From positions 174,800 through 238,799 of the IMG/VR virus record IMGVR_UViG_3300042147_000020: a DNA stretch of 64,000 bases. One strand, given 5' to 3'. The first letter of the stretch is position 1; each line of letters opens with the position of its first letter. Source of the DNA: a virus. Below are positions 1 through 8,408 of this stretch, one piece after another. A model generated the notes under the pieces. That model had not been told where the DNA came from. It did not search any database and saw only the letters and a program-made list of their open reading frames with translations. The translations under genes and the position numbers were made by a program.

Positions 1-942
1 GTGAACGGTGGTGACCCTTTGATGATGCCTCCGAGTTACTACTGGTCGCTGATTGACATCTTGGACCGTCATAACTGTCCTGCCACGATTGCGTTTACCA
101 CTAACCTGTGGGCGTTCTATAAAAAGCCTGAGCTGTGGGTAGACTTGTTTCGTCATCCGCGTGTGGGCGTTGCTACTTCGTTTCAATACGGTGACAAACG
201 ACTCAAGGGTGACTTGAAACCGTTCACCGAAGCTGAATTCTGGGCCTGCTCTGATCTGATGTTGGAGCTGGTGGGTTATCGACCGACGTTCATTGCGGTC
301 ATTGACAAAGACAATGAAGACTCTGTACTCGACACGGTGTTACTGGCTGCTCGTATGGGAGTAGAGGTCAAGCTGAATCACGCACTGGCTTCAGGTCCAG
401 AGGTGGACTATAAAGGTGTGGTGATGGGGAACCAAAACAAGTTCTTCACTCAAGCTGACATCTACCGACACTACTTGGCCATTTATGACGCTGGGTTAGA
501 GGAACACGAGTACAACACTAAACAGATGACCCGTCGTCTGCGTAATGGTGCAACCACCTGTCCGTTGGCTCGTAACTGCGACCAACACATCCGTGCATTA
601 CAACCGGGTGGTGGTAACTACTTCTCGTGTGGAGCTTTCGGGGATGACAATGAATACCCTATCGACTTTCAGCGTGAGATGTCTGGCGAGTTCTTTACTC
701 CGTTAGAGAGTCAACCTGAACTGTTCAGTATGAAAGACGCCTGTGCTGCGTGTCCGATGTTTGCGATCTGCAACGGGTGCAAGAAGACCATTGCCGACAC
801 CAAACGTTTGGGCCTAACTGAACACCACTGTCGCACAATGAAATCGTTGGCTCCTCGGATCATCGAGGCTAACGGTCTAACGGGTCAGTTAGAACCCACT
901 CCGTATGAAGATGAAACTCCCGTTTTGATTGCCCGAGGTTAA
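1..942 (+). CDS. Radical SAM/SPASM-like protein, 5' truncated by window edge
   Basis: The reading frame is open from base 1 and has no ribosome site, so the visible GTG is not taken as the start. The protein begins at a GGDP motif, which corresponds to the GGE motif that follows the second beta strand of radical-SAM barrels; the CxxxCxxC cluster-binding loop must lie before the window. The C-terminal third carries a cysteine-rich region: C-P-L-A-R-N-C near residues 188-194 and a Cx2Cx5Cx2C block near 249-261, with a further Cys about 16 residues later, as in SPASM/twitch auxiliary-cluster domains. It is followed 1 base later by a second radical-SAM gene. Inference: an S-adenosylmethionine radical enzyme acting on a peptide or protein. 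Substrate unknown. Confidence 0.75.
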   Translation: MNGGDPLMMPPSYYWSLIDILDRHNCPATIAFTTNLWAFYKKPELWVDLFRHPRVGVATSFQYGDKRLKGDLKPFTEAEFWACSDLMLELVGYRPTFIAVIDKDNEDSVLDTVLLAARMGVEVKLNHALASGPEVDYKGVVMGNQNKFFTQADIYRHYLAIYDAGLEEHEYNTKQMTRRLRNGATTCPLARNCDQHIRALQPGGGNYFSCGAFGDDNEYPIDFQREMSGEFFTPLESQPELFSMKDACAACPMFAICNGCKKTIADTKRLGLTEHHCRTMKSLAPRIIEANGLTGQLEPTPYEDETPVLIARG

Positions 943-943
943 A

Positions 944-1915
944 ATGAAGCCTGTTGTCCTCTCCGTGAATCCATGGTACTTCTGTAACTTTCGCTGCTCG
1001 TTCTGTTATCTGACCGAACAACAACTCAGTGACCGTAAACTATTACCGCTAGAACGGTTGGCGGAGATGGTAGACGAAGTACAAGCCGCAGGTTACACCG
1101 TTGAACACATCGACATCTATGGGGGTGAAGTGCTGTTACTGCCCGCTGATTACCTCAACGGGATGAAGCAAGTCTTCCACGACCGAGGGATTGACGATCT
1201 GTGTCTGATCACCAACCTGTCTCTGGTGAATGACGTAGCACTCGATGATGACTACGAGTTGTCGGTGTCGTACGATTTCGAAGCCCGTGAGAAACATGAG
1301 AAAGTCTTTGACAACATGCTTGCCTTACCTCGACAGTTTAACGTGTTGAGTTTGGTGGGTCGTAAGTTCTTGGACGTCGTTACTCCAGACGAATACGTAC
1401 ACACCCTGAACCTGCTCTCCCAGCTCTGGTGTGTGGAACTTAAGCCGTACAGCGAGAACCAAGCCAACGCTGACGCAGTGTCGTTCAAAGAGTTCGAGGA
1501 CTTCGTGTGGGCAGTGATCAAACACCCTGACCGTGAGTTCTATCTGGAGAACGAATCCCTGATTCGCAAAGCGGCTGAAACCAAGACTCGTAATGCGTTC
1601 AGTGACAATCACATCTACATCACCCCTGCGGGTCGTTACGCGGTACTGGAGTTTGATGCCAACGACCGTGAGTTCTTCTTGGAGCTGGATGACTTAGCTG
1701 GTTATCAAGCCTGGTGTGCACTTGAAAAAGAGCGGGTTACCGCCAATGAGTTTTGCAGTAAGTGTCAATTCAAAGGCGGGTGTTTATCCGAACACCTAAG
1801 AGACGTTAGGTCGTTAGAGAACTCCTGTAACGGGTTCCACGACCTGTTAGTGAGGTGGGTAGATGAAGGTAGTCCAACACAGACAGAGACTCGAGATCAC
1901 GCTCGATCTGTTTAA
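944..1915 (+). CDS. Radical SAM protein with SPASM-like C-terminus
   Basis: The radical-SAM signature CNFRCSFC (CxxxCxxC) lies near residues 14-21 of the 323-residue product, followed by a YGGE motif near residue 64 that is known to bind the SAM amino group. Near the C-terminus a Cx2Cx5C group and a later Cys (CSKCQFKGGC, then ENSC) resemble half of a SPASM/twitch domain that holds an extra 4Fe-4S cluster. An upstream in-frame TTG at 929 is possible, but the ATG at 944 sits 6 bases after a GAGG ribosome site and just after the stop of the preceding gene, so it is preferred. The 3' end overlaps the next gene by 53 bases, which suggests coupled translation. SPASM proteins usually modify ribosomal peptides or enzymes; the target here is unknown. 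Confidence 0.85.
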   Translation: MKPVVLSVNPWYFCNFRCSFCYLTEQQLSDRKLLPLERLAEMVDEVQAAGYTVEHIDIYGGEVLLLPADYLNGMKQVFHDRGIDDLCLITNLSLVNDVALDDDYELSVSYDFEAREKHEKVFDNMLALPRQFNVLSLVGRKFLDVVTPDEYVHTLNLLSQLWCVELKPYSENQANADAVSFKEFEDFVWAVIKHPDREFYLENESLIRKAAETKTRNAFSDNHIYITPAGRYAVLEFDANDREFFLELDDLAGYQAWCALEKERVTANEFCSKCQFKGGCLSEHLRDVRSLENSCNGFHDLLVRWVDEGSPTQTETRDHARSV

Positions 1916-2879
1916 AGGTTGTGGTCATTCCTGCGGTGGCTGCATGATTGATAAAAGTTTGGGTGGAGACGTGAAAGATCTCCCCGAACTCTTAGCCCTG
2001 ATTCAAGAAATGGTCGGGGTGGGTTACGTAGCGTTTGACCTCGGTGTAGGACCGACGGACTACATGACTGCTGATAACCGTCTCGAAGTGATGCAGAACC
2101 GAACCTTCCAAGAGATGGCTCAACAGTTTCATCAGGTAACATTCAACGCAGCCTTCCTCGACACTAACCTGCTCAACTACGGGGTGATGTGTTACGAGAT
2201 TGATTGTGCAGTACCAGACAAGCCGATTCGCTTTCTGATCCCAGCCGTACCGGCTCATTTCAAGAATGAGAAGTTCGGCTTGATGATTAAAGAAAAGTTG
2301 GAGTACATCAAAAAGAACCTGATCGTAGCTCGACTGAACGAAGCAGGTTTTGTGGTGAACTGTACACAGGAAACTGTGGACGAGAAGTTTGAGGAGCACC
2401 TACGTAATGGGTTTGATATTGAATTCGTGGTGGACAAAGACGACATCCTCACCATCCCTTACGGACGAGCCCCAAACAAAGACTTGCTGGTGGCGCAGAA
2501 TGTTCGTCGAGTGTCTCACCGAATCAGTTCTTTCTATGCGGGGCTGAATGGGGAAGACGAACGTCGACGTAACCCTGATCTCCACTACGACACTGGGACA
2601 ATGGTTAACCTGTTGTACACCGGGGGTAAACTGTACTGGGTTCCTTTCCTCAAAGACGACTGTCCGTTCATAGACGACGACTTTGTGATCCCTCGACCTT
2701 GGACTATGGCTAACCTGTTAGAAGCCCGTAATCGCGCTCGTGATAGCTCCTTGGACTATCTGGAAGGCAGTGAGTGTATGGAGTGTCCTCACCTCGGGAG
2801 CTGTGCCGAGAAAGGCATCACCAGCATCATGCAGAAGTTGTCGATTCGGGATTGCTTAGTGGGGTTGGCCGATGTTTAA
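1863..2879 (+). CDS. Divergent radical SAM protein (GPTD variant)
   Basis: This 338-residue protein has CGHSCGGC (CxxxCxxC) near residues 20-27 and a C-terminal Cx2Cx5C group (CMECPHLGSC) with a further Cys 16 residues later. Where a GGE motif is expected after the second strand it has VGPTD, shared with the next gene but not with the two genes before it, so genes three and four form a subfamily. The start ATG lies inside the preceding gene and has a GAGGTG ribosome site about 5 bases upstream, supporting a true 53-base overlap. An iron-sulfur radical enzyme is well supported by the cysteine pattern; the reaction is not known. Confidence 0.8.
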   Translation: MKVVQHRQRLEITLDLFKGCGHSCGGCMIDKSLGGDVKDLPELLALIQEMVGVGYVAFDLGVGPTDYMTADNRLEVMQNRTFQEMAQQFHQVTFNAAFLDTNLLNYGVMCYEIDCAVPDKPIRFLIPAVPAHFKNEKFGLMIKEKLEYIKKNLIVARLNEAGFVVNCTQETVDEKFEEHLRNGFDIEFVVDKDDILTIPYGRAPNKDLLVAQNVRRVSHRISSFYAGLNGEDERRRNPDLHYDTGTMVNLLYTGGKLYWVPFLKDDCPFIDDDFVIPRPWTMANLLEARNRARDSSLDYLEGSECMECPHLGSCAEKGITSIMQKLSIRDCLVGLADV

Positions 2880-3918
2880 CGAATATGGCGTGATCTCTGT
2901 CAACCTCACGATGGAGATCCTAAAAGGCTGTGGGTTCAGTTGTAGTGACTGTGCCGTACAGAAAGACTTCACTACCTCAGACATTCCTCCAGAGGACTCA
3001 CAGGACCTCCTAGGGCTACTGGATGACCTGCGTGTCAATGAAGTTCGTCTGTTTGAGTTCACTGTAGGTCCAACTGACTTTATCAGTGCCCAGAATGGCT
3101 TCGAGACCTTTAAGCATCCGTTAGTCTTGGGATTAGCTGAACGGTTTGAATCCATGACGTTGTCGTTGGCAATGTTGAGTGACAACCGCTTGGTGGAATT
3201 GGGTGGGGTGATTGACCGTATGATCCCCGAGAAGAAGTTCCGGTTGGTGATCCCTGCCACCCTAAAGAACTTACAGAAACCCAAGTACGTGGAAGCCTTA
3301 CGTCGCCGAGTACACTTGTTGCGCGACAGCCTCCATTCTGCGAAGTTCTACCAGATCTACTTGAACTCCAACATGGTACAGGAGAACCTGAACGAACTGT
3401 CGTACGAGACGGTGTCGAACTCAGGGGCGGCTGACTTAGGGGTTCGTACCACGTTGGAGCACGGCTTCGGTCATGCCCGAGCAGGCTTTCAAAACTTGTT
3501 TAACCGTGATCGGTTCATCTACGACCTGAAGCTCTACGTGGAGCGCAGTAAGGTGCTGAAGGACACCCGGTACCAACGTAAGCTGATTCCGATAACGACC
3601 GATGCGTTAGAGCTGACGTACCGTGCAGGCAAGCTTTATTACACACCGGTGGTGATTGAGAAGTTCCACATCTTTGATCCGGTGTTTGAGATCCCTAAAC
3701 CGTGGACAGCACAAGCGGTACTCGATTTCAAAGAGCAGTTGTACTACCGCATGTTAGAAAAATACGTGGTACACCCATTATGTAGAGATTGTTGCTTTGT
3801 CAACACCTGTGCTTTGGGGGATCATCATGTGGTCATGGATTACCTGAAACACGATGAGTGTTTGACCGACATGAAGAACCGCCACGATATGGATCGAAAG
3901 GATACCCACGGTGAGTGA
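2872..3918 (+). CDS. Divergent radical SAM protein (GPTD variant), paralogue of the preceding gene
   Basis: The 348-residue product has CGFSCSDC near residues 22-29, the VGPTD motif near residue 65 and a C-terminal CRDCCFVNTC (Cx2Cx5C) with another Cys about 18 residues later. The order and spacing match the preceding gene, and both share features such as PKPWT/PRPWT before the last third. The start overlaps the preceding stop by 8 bases. Four radical-SAM genes in a row with the same C-terminal cysteine plan suggest successive duplication and division of labour on related substrates. Function beyond radical SAM chemistry is inference. Confidence 0.8.
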   Translation: MFNEYGVISVNLTMEILKGCGFSCSDCAVQKDFTTSDIPPEDSQDLLGLLDDLRVNEVRLFEFTVGPTDFISAQNGFETFKHPLVLGLAERFESMTLSLAMLSDNRLVELGGVIDRMIPEKKFRLVIPATLKNLQKPKYVEALRRRVHLLRDSLHSAKFYQIYLNSNMVQENLNELSYETVSNSGAADLGVRTTLEHGFGHARAGFQNLFNRDRFIYDLKLYVERSKVLKDTRYQRKLIPITTDALELTYRAGKLYYTPVVIEKFHIFDPVFEIPKPWTAQAVLDFKEQLYYRMLEKYVVHPLCRDCCFVNTCALGDHHVVMDYLKHDECLTDMKNRHDMDRKDTHGE

Positions 3919-4339
3919 ACATAAAGAGTATCAACGCCTGTACGCCCAACTGGTCACAGATCACCCCGATGACTTTGCCAAGATGGAGATCGTCGAGTCT
4001 GAGGAGCTGGTGGAGAACGCTAAGCACTACTTCCGCGAAGCCACCTTCCCGCTGATCTATCCAGCGAAGTCAATGGCTGTCGCTGTAATCTACGCCCTGT
4101 TACTGGAAGAGACTTACGGGTTACATCCGTTTGACTCCCTTAAAGACCCAGACCTATTCTTAGGTCAAGACCCATACTTCCGTCCGTATGACCAACATCC
4201 CCGTGAATACGATCAATTGATCTGGTGGGTGGCGGAACAACCGAACTGGAAAGAAATGGGCTGGGCACCAAAGACAGTTGAATACTTCTACCTTGAGTGC
4301 ACTGAAGCTGGTATCAGTAAAATCAACGAAGGGGTTTGA
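3911..4339 (+). CDS. Unknown protein between radical-SAM and oxygenase genes
   Basis: A 142-residue acidic, aromatic-rich protein that I do not recognise. It starts at a GTG overlapping the preceding gene by 8 bases, with AAAGGA about 8 bases upstream. No cysteine motif, signal peptide or membrane segment is visible. Its fixed place between the radical-SAM genes and the 2OG-oxygenase genes makes it a candidate partner, for example a peptide-recognition or adaptor subunit, or less likely a substrate. That role is inferred from position only. Confidence 0.7.
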   Translation: MSEHKEYQRLYAQLVTDHPDDFAKMEIVESEELVENAKHYFREATFPLIYPAKSMAVAVIYALLLEETYGLHPFDSLKDPDLFLGQDPYFRPYDQHPREYDQLIWWVAEQPNWKEMGWAPKTVEYFYLECTEAGISKINEGV

Positions 4340-4340
4340 A

Positions 4341-4898
4341 ATGAAATATGTTGAACCGTGGAGCACTCAATTAGCCCACTTCAATGTCGCAGACTTAGTC
4401 GACTTGGGTGCCTTGCGTGACGAGATCTTCAATCTACACTGTTTGACCGAAGGGGACGACCCAGGACAGAAGTGGATCACCTCTGAGTTCGTACCTGAAA
4501 TTATCCGCATGCGTGATGAACTGATTACCCCACGGGTGATTCAGTACGCCAAAGAGTTGTGGGACTACGACATCCCCAAGATTGAAGTAGAGACCTCGGG
4601 TAAGTGGATTCCTGAAGGTGAAGGACTGTTCCCCCACGTTCATGGTGGTTCGTGTATCAGTACGATCTTTTACCCCTCACCAACTAACTTCGGGTTGAGT
4701 TTTTTCGACCCTCGTTCCAATGCTGGCCGGGGTTATCCGAAAGAGATCCGTGATCGGTTCTTTAAAGCCTTCCCGATTGTTCCTGCGGCGGGGGACATTT
4801 GGATCTTCCCAAGTTACTTACAGCACAGTGTGTCGCACGTCCAAGAGAACGTCCGGTTGAGCATGCTGTGTGAATACTACTTGCGGGAGAACGTTTGA
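4341..4898 (+). CDS. 2OG-Fe(II) oxygenase-like protein, copy 1
   Basis: A 185-residue protein matching the plan of the small putative 2-oxoglutarate/iron oxygenases (TIGR02466 / 2OG-FeII_Oxy_5 type): an HVHGG motif near residue 98 preceding an IFYPS strand, then a GDIWIFPSYLQHSV segment whose His would be the third iron ligand, and an R-L-S strand whose Arg would bind 2-oxoglutarate. The first metal motif is HxH rather than the more usual HxD. The ATG at 4341 follows AAGGGG and is preferred to an upstream ATG at 4278 inside the previous gene. It is the first of three tandem paralogues. Likely role: hydroxylation or another oxidation of a peptide or protein; the substrate is unknown. Confidence 0.75.
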   Translation: MKYVEPWSTQLAHFNVADLVDLGALRDEIFNLHCLTEGDDPGQKWITSEFVPEIIRMRDELITPRVIQYAKELWDYDIPKIEVETSGKWIPEGEGLFPHVHGGSCISTIFYPSPTNFGLSFFDPRSNAGRGYPKEIRDRFFKAFPIVPAAGDIWIFPSYLQHSVSHVQENVRLSMLCEYYLRENV

Positions 4899-5464
4899 TG
4901 GAACTGTTCCGTCCTTGGCAAACCAGTATTGCCAGAATCAACGTGGCTGAGTTGTGTGACTTGGATCAGCTTACTCAAGAGATCCTAATTGTCTCTGCCG
5001 GCGGCACTGTAGCCGTCCCACAAGACGCTACACGCGACGATCCGTTCGTAGGTGGCATCGTTACTCTACGTGACGACGTAATCACCCCCAGAGTCATGGA
5101 GTACATTCGCACAGAGTACGGTCTCAACTGTGATCCTGAAACGGTTGCTATGGAAACGTGGGGGATGAACATCGCTCCCGGTAGTGACTTGGAAACACAC
5201 ATCCACGGTTTGTCCAACTTCACGACGGTGTTCTACCCCTGTGAGTCAGACGCTCGCTTAGTACTGGTTGATCCTCGTTTGAATGCAGCACGAGGGTTCT
5301 CTAAGTCTTTGCGTGACCGTAACTTCGGTAACCTACGAGTTGACCCTAAACCCGGAGACTTGTGGATCTTCCCAAGCTTCGTCCCCCATTCTGTGACGTC
5401 AGTAGGTAACGAGTTCCGCCTGTCTTTGGTGAACGATTACTTCCTAGACCCCACCCTCGATTAA
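4898..5464 (+). CDS. 2OG-Fe(II) oxygenase-like protein, copy 2
   Basis: Second of three tandem paralogues (188 residues). The conserved N-terminus (PW-x-T-S then an AELCDL helix) is followed by HIHG near residue 106 before a VFYPC strand, and by GDLWIFPSFVPHSV with the distal His and a downstream R-L-S-L. The ATG at 4898 shares its A with the TGA of the preceding gene (TGATG), which is a translational coupling arrangement. Divergence between the copies is high outside the metal-site motifs, so they probably act on different sites rather than simply boosting dose. That is inference. Confidence 0.75.
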   Translation: MELFRPWQTSIARINVAELCDLDQLTQEILIVSAGGTVAVPQDATRDDPFVGGIVTLRDDVITPRVMEYIRTEYGLNCDPETVAMETWGMNIAPGSDLETHIHGLSNFTTVFYPCESDARLVLVDPRLNAARGFSKSLRDRNFGNLRVDPKPGDLWIFPSFVPHSVTSVGNEFRLSLVNDYFLDPTLD

Positions 5465-5475
5465 GAGACCTGAAC

Positions 5476-6030
5476 ATGGAACTGATTCAACCTTGGAACA
5501 CGTCGATCCTTAAAGCGAACGTGTCCCACATGTGTAACGTGGAAGCGATTGCCGATGAGATCCTGTCACTACACAGTCTCTCCCCACAACAGTCCACCAC
5601 GCAGTACAAAATCACCCCAGAAGAGTTCCCAGCTCTGTGTGACTTCCGTGACCGGGTGGTAACTAACCTGGTGAAAGAATTCGTCAAACAAACGATGCGT
5701 TTCGACCTGACACAGTTCACCGTCGATACGTTCGGTAAGTGGTTCGAGAAAGGCATGGATCTTTCTCCGCACACTCACGGTAGCACTGGGATCACCTCTG
5801 TGTTCTACCCGGCTGACTACAAGTCGGGAATGACCGTGTACGATCCGCGTGGTAATGCTTGCCGTGGCTACCCGCGTCAAATCCGGGACGACTACTTCGC
5901 TCCCTTTTACGTCTACCCCAAGGCTGGTGATTTGATCATCATGCCGTCGTTCTTGCAACACTACGTCCCCACCGTAGAAGACGACCTGCGTCTGTCGTTG
6001 ATCAACGATTACATGTTCCCAAGCGTATAA
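5476..6030 (+). CDS. 2OG-Fe(II) oxygenase-like protein, copy 3
   Basis: Third tandem paralogue (184 residues): PWNTS at the N-terminus, HTHGST near residue 98, SVFYP strand, a DPRGNACRGYPRQIRDDYF stretch also present in the other two copies, then GDLIIMPSFLQHYV and R-L-S-L. It is the last gene of the operon and is followed at once by a UUCG-loop terminator. The consistent HxH...H...R pattern supports a metal-binding cupin-like fold in all three copies. The radical SAM genes upstream suggest a shared modification pathway. Confidence 0.75.
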   Translation: MELIQPWNTSILKANVSHMCNVEAIADEILSLHSLSPQQSTTQYKITPEEFPALCDFRDRVVTNLVKEFVKQTMRFDLTQFTVDTFGKWFEKGMDLSPHTHGSTGITSVFYPADYKSGMTVYDPRGNACRGYPRQIRDDYFAPFYVYPKAGDLIIMPSFLQHYVPTVEDDLRLSLINDYMFPSV

Positions 6031-6033
6031 ACA

Positions 6034-6064
6034 GAGGAGGGGTTCGTCCCCTCCTTTTATGCCG
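6034..6064 (+). terminator. Hairpin terminator after the radical-SAM/oxygenase operon
   Basis: Stem GGAGGGG / CCCCTCC around a TTCGT loop, followed by TTTTATGCCG. It has the TATGCC tail shared by most terminators in this window. Confidence 0.85.
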
Positions 6065-6109
6065 TCATCTTATGTAAGCTTTTAGCAAATCACGGAAGGG
6101 TGAAGCATT

Positions 6110-6787
6110 ATGTTTGAAGTCGTGGATAAGGGCGCTATTAAAGAGAAACAGCGCAAGTTGAAAGAGCTGGGCCTGTATGAAGGGAATGTGGACGGTATCT
6201 GGGGACCTCTGAGTCAAGCGGCTTGGGATAAGACTCAAGGTGACAAAGTTGTGTCTGCTCCGTTTGATACCACTCGGATCATCTGGGCCACCAAGGTCTC
6301 CAAAGAGTTCATCCTCAAAGTACGGGACATCGCCAAACGTCTTGAGATGCCCACAGAGGGCTCTAACTGGTTGATGGCGTGTATGGCCTTCGAGACCGGT
6401 GAAACCTTCTCACCGACGATCAAGAACGGTGCTGGCGCTCCTTACTACGGACTGATCCAGTTCGGTGAAGCAGCAGCCAAAGATTGTGGCACTACGGTGG
6501 CCGCTCTGGTAAAGATGACTGCTGAGCAACAGCTCGACTACGTATACAAGTTCTTCAAGCCGTACACCGGTAAGCTGAAGACCCTCAGCGACGTTTACTC
6601 TCGCATCATCTGGCCAGTGGCCGTGGGTAAGTCAGAAGACTACGTGATCTTTGACACGAAGGTACGTCCTACTGCGTACGTTCAGAACAAGGGTCTGGAC
6701 ATCAACAAGGACGGCCTCGTCACCAAAGCTGAATGTGCGGCGAAGGTCCAAGAAAAATACGTGCGTGGACTGAAGTTCGTCGCCTAA
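6110..6787 (+). CDS. Endolysin: peptidoglycan-binding plus lytic glycosidase-like domain
   Basis: A 225-residue protein with an N-terminal peptidoglycan_binding_1 module (about residues 8-45, with the typical GLYEGNVDGIWGPLSQAAW arrangement) followed by a lysozyme/transglycosylase-like domain. Features of the second domain are FETGETFSP near residues 93-101, GLIQF near 116, and an MTAEQQLDYVYKFF helix. An EF-hand-like calcium loop, DINKDGLVTKAE, lies near residue 198. Known members of this class cut the glycan strands of the cell wall at lysis, or locally at entry if carried in the virion. No signal peptide is visible, so export would need a holin or entry with the particle. It is the first gene after a terminator and precedes a likely head protein. 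Confidence 0.85.
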   Translation: MFEVVDKGAIKEKQRKLKELGLYEGNVDGIWGPLSQAAWDKTQGDKVVSAPFDTTRIIWATKVSKEFILKVRDIAKRLEMPTEGSNWLMACMAFETGETFSPTIKNGAGAPYYGLIQFGEAAAKDCGTTVAALVKMTAEQQLDYVYKFFKPYTGKLKTLSDVYSRIIWPVAVGKSEDYVIFDTKVRPTAYVQNKGLDINKDGLVTKAECAAKVQEKYVRGLKFVA

Positions 6788-6799
6788 TGGAATCTATAC

Positions 6800-8365
6800 A
6801 TGAGTAAGCTAGCCGCCTACCTCCCCTCGATGGAGGAAGAACAATACGAACCAGAAATCCGTGACGATCACACTGAGTTCTCTCAGTTCGACGTGACTAC
6901 CACTGGTGCTGAAGTTGACCAAGCACTCGCCGACCACAGTACCACTGGTGAGATCATCGCCACGTTGGAAAGTATCCTCGACGACATCGAAGCTACTGAC
7001 AGTCTGACTCCGCAGTCGCGTGTGTTTATCGGCCATTCGATTCAGTCGGTACAACACCGCATCGGCTTGGTTGTTCGCACGCCTTCGATGGAAGCGAATG
7101 ATGAAGACGGTCGCCAGATCTCCATGGAAGGGATCGCCCAAGGGTTGGCTAAACTCTGGGAAGGCACTGTTGAACTGATCCGTAAGATCCTTCGCAGCAT
7201 CCGTGACTTCTTCGCCACGATCCTCGGCTTCGGTAAACGTAAAGAGAAGCGCATCAAGTATCAACTGGAGAAGGCCAAGGAAGGTGGCAACGATGCGTCG
7301 ATCTCCAAGCTGGCTGAGAAGAACCTGCTCAAGCACTTGAAAGACGTGTCTTCGGTACAGAAGGTTCTCGACAATCTGGTAGCTACGCCACTGGGGAAGG
7401 AACGTCCAGAGCAACTGGTTCTACTGTCTCCAGCGTCAGCCCAGATCGTGGTGCGTGAAAGCGATGGTCAGGTGGACAGTTCTCGTCCAATGACGGTCAA
7501 CGGTCAAGACATCGTGGCCATGCGTAAGAAAGACGTGCAGGCCGTGAGTCATATGTCCTTGGGTCAGGTCAAACACGCTCTGATTACTGCCATGGTGGTT
7601 AACGGTGGTCGTACGTTCCTTACTAAGGAGAAGGACTTCGTCTTGATGTCTCACGAAGACGTCAACGAGATGGTGTGGGACACTGCGTTCCGGGGTAAGG
7701 AAGCCCGTCAGAAAGGTAAGGAGCTGTCAGCACTGCTGATGAAGATTGCTAATAAAGCTGAGAAAGCTTTTACTAGCGTCGATGCTTTTAACCGACACAA
7801 TGTCAACATCTCAGACGAGTTGTTAAACGCCACTCGCATTGAGCGCGCCGCTGTCTTCAAGCTCTTCCGTGAGTTCGTTGGTAAGGGCGACATGGTACCG
7901 TTGGGTTCAGCAATGTTGCGCGTAGTGGATCATCATCCTGAACACTTGCAGATTGCCAAGTTCGATCACATTCCTGTGGTCAGCGAGAACATCGGTAAAG
8001 TCGTGAAGATCAAGTTCCCACAATACGGGGAAGTGAAGAAAGCGGCTGACGGTATCGTGACGGTTACACTGTTGAGTAACTTCAACGGTTCAATCGACGC
8101 TGCACTCAAAGGCTTCGAGGACGTACTGAAAGTCTACGAGCGGTTACAAGCGTGGGCGATTAGTAATGCGAAGGGTGATAACATCATCCAACGTCAGGTC
8201 AGTAGCTGCATCCGTGAAATGTACGACGAGCCAGTGAAGTACTTCAGTTCGTACATCCGTGCGGTTGGCGTAATGGAAACAGTCGTGATTGGTTGGGGTG
8301 ATTCTATCACTCACCCGTTGAGCAAGCTGACAGATTCCAAGAACCTGATGGCTGAACTCGCCTAA
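6800..8365 (+). CDS. Probable internal head/virion protein with propeptide
   Basis: A 521-residue protein with no enzyme motif. Its N-terminal 110 residues are acidic and contain three S-M-E tripeptides (about residues 10-12, 96-98 and 108-110), followed by an amphipathic segment EGIAQGLAKLWEGTVELIRK and a basic region. Inner-body and internal head proteins of jumbo phages have this plan, and the phiKZ prohead protease is known to cut after S-x-E; the tripeptides are therefore candidate processing sites. It follows the endolysin by 12 bases and ends at a terminator. The virion role is inferred from the organisation and should be regarded as likely, not shown. Confidence 0.6.
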   Translation: MSKLAAYLPSMEEEQYEPEIRDDHTEFSQFDVTTTGAEVDQALADHSTTGEIIATLESILDDIEATDSLTPQSRVFIGHSIQSVQHRIGLVVRTPSMEANDEDGRQISMEGIAQGLAKLWEGTVELIRKILRSIRDFFATILGFGKRKEKRIKYQLEKAKEGGNDASISKLAEKNLLKHLKDVSSVQKVLDNLVATPLGKERPEQLVLLSPASAQIVVRESDGQVDSSRPMTVNGQDIVAMRKKDVQAVSHMSLGQVKHALITAMVVNGGRTFLTKEKDFVLMSHEDVNEMVWDTAFRGKEARQKGKELSALLMKIANKAEKAFTSVDAFNRHNVNISDELLNATRIERAAVFKLFREFVGKGDMVPLGSAMLRVVDHHPEHLQIAKFDHIPVVSENIGKVVKIKFPQYGEVKKAADGIVTVTLLSNFNGSIDAALKGFEDVLKVYERLQAWAISNAKGDNIIQRQVSSCIREMYDEPVKYFSSYIRAVGVMETVVIGWGDSITHPLSKLTDSKNLMAELA

Positions 8366-8370
8366 CACGC

Positions 8371-8408
8371 GGCATAGAGGGAGGGCTCACGCCCTCCCTC
8401 GTTATGCC
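8371..8408. terminator. Bidirectional terminator between convergent genes
   Basis: A near-perfect palindrome: GGCATAGAGGGAGGGC, TCAC loop, GCCCTCCCTCGTTATGCC. It overlaps the last bases of the minus-strand gene and can fold in both transcripts. Confidence 0.85.

Noticed and set aside
1-3. GTG at base 1 as a true start codon
   Set aside because: The protein lacks the essential CxxxCxxC loop that precedes the GGDP motif, so the gene begins before the window.
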